DNA of 6,172 nt from Bacteroidota bacterium (lineage in GTDB: Bacteria; Bacteroidota; Ignavibacteria; Kryptoniales; JAKASW01). Positions 1-6,172 of the stretch are shown here, in pieces. The stretch covers positions 1-6,172 of the forward strand of contig JAJYJD010000215.1 of NCBI GenBank assembly GCA_021789755.1. Reading direction: 5' to 3'. The notes below the pieces were generated by a model. It worked only from the letters and a program-made list of their open reading frames with translations, did no database searches and was not told the DNA's origin. Both the position numbers and the translations under genes were made by a program. How positions within the stretch are numbered: position 1 is the first letter of the stretch; each line of letters begins with the position of its first letter.

Positions 1-114
1 ATGGTGATTAACATTTATAATAGAAAGAATGTGTTTTATATTAACAATGTAAATGGTGACGTAGAATATTCACTGCCTTTTATGGTCAATTTATCTTTGA
101 GCTGGAGGATATGA
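1..114 (+). CDS. C-terminal end of an outer-membrane beta-barrel protein, probably TonB-dependent receptor (partial)
   Basis: The frame starting at base 1 is open for 37 codons and ends at TGA 112-114; the 5' part lies outside the window, so the ATG at base 1 is probably an internal methionine. The encoded tail has the look of the last strands of TonB-dependent receptors: an N-x-Y-N-x-K-N-x-F-Y segment near the start (residues 4-13 of the fragment), a short turn with N-G-D, then S-L-P-F (24-27) and an alternating hydrophobic last strand ending L-S-W-R-I. Receptors of this class typically finish with a LP-F/I-P motif and a final strand recognised by the BAM machinery. The fragment is AT-rich compared with the genes that follow, partly because of its Asn/Tyr/Ile content. 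Its stop overlaps the next gene's start, which suggests one operon. The family call rests on a short tail only; another outer-membrane barrel remains possible. Confidence 0.6.
   Translation: MVINIYNRKNVFYINNVNGDVEYSLPFMVNLSLSWRI
104..108 (+). promoter_or_regulatory. Ribosome binding site GGAGG that bears on the choice of start for the GWxTD gene
   Basis: A perfect GGAGG lies inside the last codons of the upstream barrel gene. It is followed by two consecutive in-frame ATGs at 111 and 114. Spacing is 2 bases to the first and 5 to the second, so ribosome placement favours 114, while 111 gives the classic ATGA overlap with the upstream stop. The two options differ by a single methionine. Confidence 0.6.
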
Positions 115-1526
115 TGAGTTCAAGAGTATTAAGAAATATAGCAGTATCGTTGGGGCTTTTGCTTTCAGCCCGTCCGTACTGCGCGCTCGCGCAGAGCCGA
201 CTTCTGTCCGGTATCAACTATGCAGAGTTCAGATACGACGCAACGATGACCGATGTAGAGATATATGTGTCTATTTCGCCGGCAAACCTGAGCCTTCACT
301 CTGCCGGAAAGGCGGCAACCACCGACGGGCGGCTCGTTTCTGTCGTCGAATTGAGATATCGATTGAAGAACCTCGCTGCTGACTCGACATTCTATATAAC
401 GGACAGTGTGCCGATAGAGGCTGCCGATTCGCAGTCGGCGCATGATGCTTCCACTTTCGTCACCGTTACGCGGCTCCTGTTCAAGCCGGGTGATTACCTC
501 GCGACCGTGTTTGCCACGCAGGGCGATTCGGGAACGGCGAGTGACAGCGCCGAAATGCTCATCAAAGTCCGTCCGCTCAGCGACAAATCCCTTTCCATAT
601 CCGGTGTGGAATTGTGCAGCGACATCTCAGCCTCCGCTTCCAAAGACGATCCATATTACAAGAACACTCTCCACGTAGTCCCCAACCCGAAAGCCGTATA
701 TGGAATGGGGATGCCGGTGGTCTCTTATTATGGCGAGGTTTACGGCCTCGGGAAACTGAACGACACGACAGAGTATGCAGTCTCATGGAATGTCATGGAT
801 ACGTACGGCCGGGTTGTCAAGAAATCCGTGACTCTCAAGTCGGGCTCCGCGTCCGATGTCGTGGAGGTGGGCTCGATAAACATATCGGACCTGCCGTCCG
901 GGAAATTCGCCCTGGAGCTGGCGGTCGCAGATTCAATCGACAGAAAGACAGCATCTTCAAGCAGCTACTTTTTTGTTTATAATCCTTACGTGAAACAACC
1001 TGTGATCGCGAGTGCTCAGACAGTGAATGTCTTTGCTTCTCCTTTCTTTACCATGGGCGAACAAGACCTCGACGCGATTTTCCATGCGGCTAATTATCTC
1101 GAGACTCCTCAACAGACAAGCGAATACAAGAAGCTGACAACGATCGATGGCAAGAGACGGTTCCTTGCCGAGTTCTGGGCAGCCCCGGGAAGAAACGGCG
1201 ATTCAAGCGGGTTCAACACGTGGCCCAGATTTGAAGCACGGCTCAAATACGCAAATGTAAACTTTAAGACCGCTTTTAAACCGGGCTGGATGACGGATCG
1301 CGGTCGGGTTTATATCGATTACGGTGCCCCGGACGAAATAGATCGGCATCCTAATTCCGCCAACAACAAACCCTATCAAATATGGTCGTATAACTCAAGA
1401 AACGGCGGTGGGATCTTCGTCTTTGTCGACCGCACGGGCTTCAACGATTACGAACTGATCCATTCGACTATGCGTGGAGAAGTAAGCGACCCGGACTGGC
1501 AGAGGTACGTGCAGATGCAGCAGTAG
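111..1526 (+). CDS. Exported GWxTD domain-containing protein
   Basis: The 471-residue product has a signal peptide: basic start with Arg5 and Arg8, hydrophobic core about 9-20, and a likely cleavage after Ala-Leu-Ala at 25-27, so it should act beyond the inner membrane. Residues 30-290 look like beta-rich, Ig-like or other sandwich domains with no motif I recognise. The C-terminal part (about 335-465) is a GWxTD domain: an aromatic R-R-F-L-A-E-F-W segment at 349-356, F-E-A-R-L-K-Y-A-N at 374-382, the signature G-W-M-T-D at 392-396 followed by R-G-R-V-Y-I-D-Y-G-A-P-D-E-I (397-410), P-Y-Q-I-W-S-Y (421-427) and a final F-V-F-V-D-R-T-G-F strand region (436-444). The family has no established biochemical function that I know of. 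The gene overlaps the end of the putative receptor gene and lies 74 bases before a debranching-type glucosidase, so a role alongside an outer-membrane receptor or in glycan handling is a reasonable inference. Start 111 is the longest; 114 is equally possible (see the ribosome binding site). Confidence 0.85.
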   Translation: MMSSRVLRNIAVSLGLLLSARPYCALAQSRLLSGINYAEFRYDATMTDVEIYVSISPANLSLHSAGKAATTDGRLVSVVELRYRLKNLAADSTFYITDSVPIEAADSQSAHDASTFVTVTRLLFKPGDYLATVFATQGDSGTASDSAEMLIKVRPLSDKSLSISGVELCSDISASASKDDPYYKNTLHVVPNPKAVYGMGMPVVSYYGEVYGLGKLNDTTEYAVSWNVMDTYGRVVKKSVTLKSGSASDVVEVGSINISDLPSGKFALELAVADSIDRKTASSSSYFFVYNPYVKQPVIASAQTVNVFASPFFTMGEQDLDAIFHAANYLETPQQTSEYKKLTTIDGKRRFLAEFWAAPGRNGDSSGFNTWPRFEARLKYANVNFKTAFKPGWMTDRGRVYIDYGAPDEIDRHPNSANNKPYQIWSYNSRNGGGIFVFVDRTGFNDYELIHSTMRGEVSDPDWQRYVQMQQ

Positions 1527-1600
1527 CGATGCACGGGTTCAGCGAGACACACTTCACCAACACCAGCGTTCACATCTAAAAAACACAGCAGGCGAAATCT

Positions 1601-3958
1601 ATGTATTCTCTGATTGCCCTTTTTCTTCTCACCGGGGCTGTGAACCACGGCGGGAAGCCCGCAGCGATAGGAGCTGAATATCAGGGGCTCCAGATCGACA
1701 GCCTCGGCATAACTGCGAAGGCCGGAACGAAGTGGTACAGCTATACCAATAAGGTAGCGGGTTTTTATTTTGGGGAAGTCCGTGGACCGAATGACGCGCC
1801 GTATCAGGGATGGACCGTCTACAACGATCCCGTGCTTAAAGATTACTCGATCTCGGTAAACGGGAAGGAACTCGATCGCTCCGACTCGAAAGTGACAGTG
1901 TATCCCGACCGGCTGGTCCGAAAGTATCCGTCGGGTGTGACGGAGACTTTCACGCTCCTCGATGAGGTGAACACCTTCGTCGTCGGACTACAGGCAGACA
2001 GTATATCGGATATCGACTTCAGGGTTTTGTTCGACGCTTCAGGTTCGAAACATTTTGCGTTGTCGGGCGGCGGCACCGCTTATGTCCTGGAAGACAGCTC
2101 TGTGGCTGCGAACAGCTACGGGAGATGGGTGGGCATAGGCGCCGACTTCGTGAAGGCACGGACGGAATCCGGGATGGTCGGTCATTTCAGATCGCCGGTA
2201 TCGTTCCATGTGAGGGGCAAGTCGGCCTCGTTTGCAGTTTCCTGCGGAAAGACAAGGCTGGACGCGATCCGCGCGGCTTTTGCGCTTCTCCGGGCGCGCG
2301 GCAGATTTGAGGAAGCGCGGAAACAGAGGATGCAGAAGATTCTCGACGATTCTTACGTCGCCACAAACGATAAAAAATTCGACAAAGCACTTGCCTGGGC
2401 AAAATTATCTCTTGACGCGCTGATTACCGATCAGGGGATGAAGGGAATTTGGGCTGGCTTGCCGTGGTTCAACAATTATTGGGGCAGAGACAGCTTCATC
2501 TCTCTTGCCGGCGCAACATTGTGGCTGGGAAACTTTAAGGCAGCCCGTAAGATCTTGTTGGACTTCGCCGCAAAGCAGGAGCTCGATTCGTCGAGTACGA
2601 ACTACGGCAGGATTCCCAACCTTATTACTCCTGCCAGTACCATATACAACACCGCGGATGGAACACCGTGCTTTGTCTTTGCTGCTTACGAATATTTCGT
2701 GGACACCGGGGACAGAAGGTTTCTATATGACGTCTATCCGGCGGTCAAGCGTGCCCTTTACGGAACGCTGAAGTATCACACGGACAAGGAATTTTTCCTT
2801 ACGCACGGAAACCAGGAGACGTGGATGGACGCGGTCGGTCCCAAAGGTCCCTACACTCCGCGCGGAAATCGTGCCGTTGAAGTTGAGGCTTATTGGCTAA
2901 GACAGGTGTTGGTTACCAGACTGCTGGCGCAATACGTGGGCGACGCCGCGACAAGCGACCTGGCTGTGGAGATCGCAAAGAACCTGCAGTCCAACTTCAA
3001 CAAGAAATTCGTGGACAGCAAGTCCGATTTGCTTTATGACCACCTCAGTGCGAAAGGAGTTCCCGACACCACGCTTCGACCCAATCAGCTGATGGCACTG
3101 TGGGCAGTACGGAACTCCAAGGTTCAGGCGAACATCCTCCGCACGGTGGTCGAAAAGCTCGACTACCCGTGGGGATTAGCCTCGCTTTACCAGGGTGACC
3201 CGAACTTTCATCCGTTCCACCATGATGAGCCGTACTACCCGCCGGACGCCGCGTACCACAACGGGACAGTATGGGTTTGGCTTACCGGGCCGCTGGTTTC
3301 CGAACTTGTCTCAATGAGGGAGGCGGGCTTCGCGTTCAAAAACACGGAGTTCCTTGTAAATCAAATCCTGGACGGCAAGACAGCGGGGACCCTGCCGGAA
3401 TTATTCGATGCCTTTCCTCATGAAGGAGAAAGAGTGCCGGACGAATCGGGTGCATTCAGTCAAGCATGGAGCCTGGCGGAGTTCGTGGGTTCATTCTACC
3501 GGGATTATCTGGGTATTCAAATGGATGCCTTCAAGAATACTGTTACGCTGAATCCGAGGCTGCCGGATGCCCTTTCTGATGTGACGTTCAATCTGCATGC
3601 AGGCAATGGCGAACGGTACCGCATTTCTTACAAGTTTGATGAGAGTCCAAAAGAGATCGAGATAGTACCTTCCGATAGTGTGCCGGGGACGACCTTCAGG
3701 ATTTTCATGATGTTGGACAAAGAACGGCAGATCCGGACTGCGTTTTATCTCTCGGGGAAGTCGAGGTACTTGCTCAAAATATCCCCCGATACCGTCGTGG
3801 CAGAGAAAGACGGCACTCCGTTCCAAATCGATGATCTCAGCACCCTTATTCCTCATGATTCATCCCTTGACAGCCTTCACTTTCAGACCCCAGGCCGGAA
3901 TCCTCGCTGGAAGTTCATGGAAGAGAAGCAACAAAAGGCGATGGACGTGAAAAAGTGA
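1601..3958 (+). CDS. Exported amylo-alpha-1,6-glucosidase / glycogen-debranching-type glycoside hydrolase
   Basis: The 785-residue protein has an (alpha/alpha) barrel of the amylo-alpha-1,6-glucosidase type (GDE C-terminal family), which hydrolyses alpha-1,6 branch glucosyl links in glycogen-like glucans. Layout: hydrophobic leader 3-14, beta-rich N-domain about 26-215, barrel about 245-640, beta-rich C-region about 640-740, charged tail. Barrel motifs are intact: N-N-Y-W-G-R-D-S-F at 291-299, E-T-W-M-D-A at 406-411 (the Asp is the likely general acid), T-P-R-G 419-422, V-E-V-E-A-Y-W 426-432, R-P-N-Q 493-496, Y-H-N-G-T-V-W 552-558, L-P-E-L-F-D 598-603 (Glu600 the candidate base) and Q-A-W-S 621-624. 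These roles come from family knowledge, not from tests. The start is well bounded: an in-frame TAA at 1577 precedes it with no other start codon between, and AGCAGG (1587-1592) sits 8 bases upstream. The leader lacks the usual N-terminal positive charge, so export is probable rather than certain, and no clear cleavage site stands out. Exact substrate is unknown; a related disaccharidase or other glucosidase of the same fold is possible. Confidence 0.82.
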   Translation: MYSLIALFLLTGAVNHGGKPAAIGAEYQGLQIDSLGITAKAGTKWYSYTNKVAGFYFGEVRGPNDAPYQGWTVYNDPVLKDYSISVNGKELDRSDSKVTVYPDRLVRKYPSGVTETFTLLDEVNTFVVGLQADSISDIDFRVLFDASGSKHFALSGGGTAYVLEDSSVAANSYGRWVGIGADFVKARTESGMVGHFRSPVSFHVRGKSASFAVSCGKTRLDAIRAAFALLRARGRFEEARKQRMQKILDDSYVATNDKKFDKALAWAKLSLDALITDQGMKGIWAGLPWFNNYWGRDSFISLAGATLWLGNFKAARKILLDFAAKQELDSSSTNYGRIPNLITPASTIYNTADGTPCFVFAAYEYFVDTGDRRFLYDVYPAVKRALYGTLKYHTDKEFFLTHGNQETWMDAVGPKGPYTPRGNRAVEVEAYWLRQVLVTRLLAQYVGDAATSDLAVEIAKNLQSNFNKKFVDSKSDLLYDHLSAKGVPDTTLRPNQLMALWAVRNSKVQANILRTVVEKLDYPWGLASLYQGDPNFHPFHHDEPYYPPDAAYHNGTVWVWLTGPLVSELVSMREAGFAFKNTEFLVNQILDGKTAGTLPELFDAFPHEGERVPDESGAFSQAWSLAEFVGSFYRDYLGIQMDAFKNTVTLNPRLPDALSDVTFNLHAGNGERYRISYKFDESPKEIEIVPSDSVPGTTFRIFMMLDKERQIRTAFYLSGKSRYLLKISPDTVVAEKDGTPFQIDDLSTLIPHDSSLDSLHFQTPGRNPRWKFMEEKQQKAMDVKK

Positions 3959-4131
3959 TACGCCTCCACTTTCATGCAAGTGCTATTCTGCCCCGGCGTA
4001 TACCGATCCATGCGAGAGCCGAGCCATTAGGTCGGTGGTGGATGCTGGCAGAAAGACCCGTTATTCGCGTAATTGTTGCCGGAATGACAATGTGCGGCCA
4101 AGCACAGGCGGTAATTTTTTCTTAGCGAAAC

Positions 4132-4160
4132 TTGATTAGAAACCCGGTCCATTCTAAATT
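4132..4160 (+). promoter_or_regulatory. Weak sigma-70-like promoter candidate before the coiled-coil gene
   Basis: TTGATT (4132-4137) and TAAATT (4155-4160) are separated by 17 bases and each matches the sigma-70 consensus at four of six positions. The region is locally AT-rich, and transcription would start roughly 15-18 bases before the ATG at 4183, leaving a short leader that still contains GGAGG (4174-4178). It sits in the 224-base gap after the glucosidase gene, where a new transcription unit would be expected. Members of the Bacteroidota can use a different primary-sigma consensus, so this is only a candidate. Confidence 0.28.
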
Positions 4161-4182
4161 GTGTTGAATTTCTGGAGGTAAT

Positions 4183-4845
4183 ATGGCGGAAAAAAAATGG
4201 TACAACGTTTTCGTATCTGTTGAAGATGAAGAAAAGAAGGCCGGACAGCCTGAACAGGCCGTCAGCACAACCTCGCGTGTCGAGATAGCTGAACCGCAGC
4301 TCGAACAGCCCGTAGCACGTGTCGGGCAGGAGCTCCCGAGTTTTCAGGCCATATACCAGGCTTTCGGAATAAAGGAACCCGGCAACGGCTTCACCGTTTA
4401 TCGCGCCGAGGAACTGCTGAGGAGCGTTTACCTGAAGAGTGCGTCTCCTGAAATGAGGCGCAATGCGCTCATGGTCGCGCTTGAAGCGTTGAGGATTCCT
4501 GCTGAGGATGTCATACAGGATGCGGTGAAGCGGGACAAGGCACTCACGCAATTTGAGAAGATAGAAGAACGCAGGCTGCGCGAGATGGAACAGAAGAAGA
4601 GCGAAGAGAATAAGCGGCTCCAGGAAGAGATGGAGAGGATCTTCAACGAGATCCGCGAGAAGATGGAAGATAACAACACCCTCGTCAAGGAAGCCCGGGA
4701 TAAGTTCCAGGTCTGGCAGGAAGAGAAGGAAAAAGAAGAGCAGCGGATCTCCGGCGTTCTGCAGTATTTCGTGGCACAGGAAATCCCGGATCAGGTCCAC
4801 ACTCCGGCCGCCAGGCGGAAACGTCCGTCCACTTCAGAGGGTTGA
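4183..4845 (+). CDS. Uncharacterised coiled-coil protein
   Basis: I do not recognise this 220-residue protein as a named family. It has no signal peptide or membrane segment, so it is probably cytoplasmic. Visible parts: a short N-terminal strand-like segment (K-W-Y-N-V-F-V-S-V at 5-13), a Gln/Glu/Ala/Pro-rich linker about 18-46, a compact predicted helical domain about 50-118 (containing G-F-T-V-Y-R-A-E-E-L-L at 69-79 and A-L-M-V-A-L-E-A-L at 95-103), a long Glu/Lys/Arg-rich coiled coil about 119-192, and a basic tail with R-R-K-R at 211-214. GGAGG at 4174-4178 sits 4 bases before the ATG, which supports this start. The gene precedes an OmpA-domain gene by 93 bases on the same strand, and the two may function together at the envelope. 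The opposite strand is also open over this region, but its translation is a Leu/Phe-rich shadow of the charged coil. Confidence 0.75.
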   Translation: MAEKKWYNVFVSVEDEEKKAGQPEQAVSTTSRVEIAEPQLEQPVARVGQELPSFQAIYQAFGIKEPGNGFTVYRAEELLRSVYLKSASPEMRRNALMVALEALRIPAEDVIQDAVKRDKALTQFEKIEERRLREMEQKKSEENKRLQEEMERIFNEIREKMEDNNTLVKEARDKFQVWQEEKEKEEQRISGVLQYFVAQEIPDQVHTPAARRKRPSTSEG

Positions 4846-4938
4846 TCCCGCTTGTCTCATCGACGAGGCGCGATGCGGAACGGGTATATGAATCGCCCCT
4901 GCCCGAGTTCCAAAGAAAGGTCCGGGTTTTAGTAACAA

Positions 4939-5535
4939 ATGGCCCGCGTTAAAATTGAACCCGGCGGGGTGGCGGTATTTGCCGTAGTTATCCTGGGGGC
5001 TTTGCTCCTTCTATTCTTTGAGCTTAAGCCGGCTGCGACAAAGAAGCCCGCGGGAGAGTCAGCTCCGCCTAATTCCGTAACCGAATCCGCACAACCTCCC
5101 CAACCAAGAGAAGAAAAAAAACGGATTGCGCCTGCCGCGGCTGAAGAAGAGATGGCGCCTCAGCGACAACTTGCGATGCAGCAAGCCGGGGGAAATTCCC
5201 CGGTAAGGATATTTTTCGGATTCAATCATGCGGGGATAAACAAGAATGTCTATTGCATTTTTGACAGGATCGAGAATCTGGTGCGACAGAAGGGATCAGG
5301 CGGCGTCCGAATTGTCGTGGAGGGAAACACTGATTCAATAGGTCCATCCGGGTATAATCTGGAACTCTCGAAAAGGAGGGCTGCCCGTGTCGCCGATTCT
5401 CTCTCCAAACGCCTCGGAATTCCAGTCAATAGGATTAAACTTGTTGCCAACGGCTCGACCAAACCGATTTCTTCCAACGCCACACGCGACGGAAGAGCAA
5501 ATAACCGCCGCACCGATATAATTATCTATCACTAA
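4939..5535 (+). CDS. Inner-membrane-anchored OmpA-family peptidoglycan-binding protein
   Basis: The 198-residue product has one N-terminal membrane segment (about 10-27, ending L-L-L-L-F-F) with no evident cleavage site, a Pro/Ala/Glu/Lys-rich linker about 30-88, and a C-terminal OmpA domain about 88-198. OmpA landmarks are G-N-T-D-S-I-G at 129-135, N-L-E-L-S-K-R-R-A at 140-148 and N-R-R-T-D-I at 189-194. Asp132 and Arg147 have the same 15-residue separation as the diaminopimelate-binding Asp271/Arg286 of Acinetobacter OmpA, so peptidoglycan binding is likely. It should sit in the inner membrane with its domain reaching the cell wall, resembling MotB-like or TolR/OmpA-like anchors in layout, but no proton-channel Asp is seen in the membrane segment. 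The start is bounded by in-frame TAG and TAA at 4930-4935. No good ribosome binding site is near; AAAGG at 4916-4920 is 18 bases away. It follows the coiled-coil gene and may share its transcript. Confidence 0.87.
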   Translation: MARVKIEPGGVAVFAVVILGALLLLFFELKPAATKKPAGESAPPNSVTESAQPPQPREEKKRIAPAAAEEEMAPQRQLAMQQAGGNSPVRIFFGFNHAGINKNVYCIFDRIENLVRQKGSGGVRIVVEGNTDSIGPSGYNLELSKRRAARVADSLSKRLGIPVNRIKLVANGSTKPISSNATRDGRANNRRTDIIIYH

Positions 5536-5537
5536 GT

Positions 5538-5616
5538 AGGTCGAAGACCTGACAGGGTTTCTGTCCGCATCGGCCGATACTTGTCTTCAAAAGCGTTCCC
5601 ATCATCCATCGGGATG
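5538..5616 (+). repeat. Cluster of four short perfect inverted repeats after the OmpA-family gene
   Basis: Starting 2 bases after the stop codon there are, in order: AGGTC-GAA-GACCT (5538-5550), GACAG-GGTTT-CTGTC (5551-5565, immediately abutting), the palindrome ATCGGCCGAT (5569-5578), and CATCC-ATCG-GGATG (5603-5616). Each stem is a perfect 5 base pairs. No T-run follows the hairpins directly; an eight-T tract lies at 5641-5648, 24 bases past the last one. They could help end transcription, protect the 3' end of the message or bind a regulator, but individual 5-bp stems also occur by chance. The remainder of this 204-base gap shows no gene I can support. Confidence 0.4.
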
Positions 5617-5739
5617 TTGCCTTTCTGAATTTTACCCTCGTTTTTTTTGCGCCGGACGAATAACTTGGATAGCCGTGACCCTTTACCCGGAATTGGAGGG
5701 TGGGAGTACGAGTATTTTCCGATTCAATCGAGGACCTAA

Positions 5740-6172
5740 ATGAAATCAAGGATAATTGTTTTTCTCGCCGCCGTTTCAATAGCGTCTGTCTGTTACGCGC
5801 AGGATGACTTCTCAATTCCTGTCGACAGCTGGACCTACGGAGTCATACAACAGCTACAGAATAGAGGATACCTCCTGGACCTCAGTCCGGGTTTCAAGCC
5901 TTACCGTAGAATAGATGTCGCGAAGGCGCTGGAGAAGCTGGATGCAACCACCGATCTGACAAAAGTGCCCCGAGTCGATGTGTGGTTGATCAGGAAACTC
6001 GACGAAGAATTTTCATATGATATGAAGATAGTCGGTGCGAAGGAAAAAAATCCCGACACCTCTTTTGTGGGAGCGAGATTTTCAGAAGAGGCTTTCGTAA
6101 ACATCGGGAAGGGGAATTACCAGACATTCAAATATGCGGAGAGGCCGGCGCTGAGGCCCCTGTTGCGGAGCG
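5740..6172 (+). CDS. N-terminal part of an exported Wzi/SLH-like outer-membrane protein (partial, runs off the window)
   Basis: An open frame of 144 codons runs from ATG 5740 to the window end without a stop. GAGGA at 5730-5734 lies 5 bases upstream. Residues 1-20 form a clear signal peptide (Lys2, Arg4, hydrophobic 5-17, cleavage after C-Y-A at 18-20). The mature start has S-W-T-Y-G-V-I-Q-Q-L at 30-39, R-G-Y-L at 42-45 and K-P-Y-R-R-I-D-V-A-K-A-L at 53-64. This pattern (a W-x-Y helix, a short turn, then P-Y-x-R and an Ala/Leu helix) resembles the small SLH-like module found at the start of many capsule-assembly Wzi-like barrel proteins in the Bacteroidota and Ignavibacteria. The barrel itself would lie beyond the window, so a Wzi role in surface polysaccharide attachment is only a suggestion. 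Alternative: another outer-membrane barrel with an SLH-like N-domain. Confidence 0.7.
   Translation, partial: MKSRIIVFLAAVSIASVCYAQDDFSIPVDSWTYGVIQQLQNRGYLLDLSPGFKPYRRIDVAKALEKLDATTDLTKVPRVDVWLIRKLDEEFSYDMKIVGAKEKNPDTSFVGARFSEEAFVNIGKGNYQTFKYAERPALRPLLRS

Noticed and set aside
4091..4120. Possible terminator after the glucosidase gene: TGTGC-GGCCAA-GCACA (4091-4106) and a six-T run (4115-4120)
   Set aside because: The stem has only 5 base pairs and lies 8 bases from the T-run, which is too far for a standard intrinsic terminator; it is also more than 130 bases past the stop codon.
4027..4800. A 257-codon open frame on the minus strand opposite the coiled-coil gene
   Set aside because: Its Leu/Phe-rich translation is what the complement of a Glu/Lys-rich coil gives; the plus-strand gene has GGAGG at the right distance and a coherent domain layout.
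4888..4932. Tiny open frame of 14 codons before the OmpA-family gene
   Set aside because: Too short, without a ribosome binding site or recognisable sequence; ends in the tandem stops next to the real start.
5641..5648. Eight-T tract in the gap before the Wzi-like gene
   Set aside because: No stem lies directly before it on the plus strand, so it is not a convincing terminator by itself.
5693..5718. TTGGAG and TATTTT as a promoter for the Wzi-like gene
   Set aside because: The spacer is only 14 bases and the hexamers match poorly; no Bacteroidota-type TTTG / TAnnTTTG pair was found either.
5522..5815. A 97-codon open frame on the minus strand across the gap before the Wzi-like gene
   Set aside because: Low-complexity, basic translation with no motif, and it overlaps the well-supported signal peptide of the plus-strand gene.

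Overview
The window (about 52-55% GC by eye, all genes on the + strand) looks like chromosome from a Gram-negative bacterium of the Bacteroidota/Chlorobi/Ignavibacteria type. The reasons are a GWxTD-domain secreted protein (a family typical of that broad group and of some Acidobacteria), a TonB-receptor-like C-terminus, an OmpA-type peptidoglycan-binding protein and the start of a Wzi/SLH-like outer-membrane protein. The phylum assignment is inference. No RNA genes, CRISPR arrays, insertion sequences or phage genes are visible.

Layout: (1) Positions 1-114 hold the last 37 codons of an outer-membrane beta-barrel gene, probably a TonB-dependent receptor. Its TGA overlaps the start of the next gene. 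(2) 111-1526 encodes an exported GWxTD-domain protein. (3) After a 74-base gap, 1601-3958 encodes a 785-residue, apparently exported amylo-alpha-1,6-glucosidase (glycogen-debranching type, alpha/alpha barrel). (4) A 224-base intergenic stretch carries a weak promoter candidate. (5) 4183-4845 encodes an unrecognised 220-residue protein with a helical domain followed by a long charged coiled coil. (6) 4939-5535 encodes a membrane-anchored OmpA-domain protein. (7) The 204-base gap after it holds four short perfect inverted repeats. (8) 5740 to the window end is the 5' part of an exported protein resembling the N-terminus of Wzi-like outer-membrane barrels.

How the genes may work together (inference): the first three could form a transcription unit in which an outer-membrane receptor, a secreted partner and a secreted or periplasmic alpha-1,6-glucosidase handle an alpha-glucan or related glycan. 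The coiled-coil and OmpA-like genes look like a second, envelope-related pair that may link a cytoplasmic coiled-coil protein's process to a cell-wall-anchored membrane protein. Nothing here clearly proves a new system. The best leads are the receptor/GWxTD/debranching-enzyme cluster and the uncharacterised coiled-coil plus OmpA pair.
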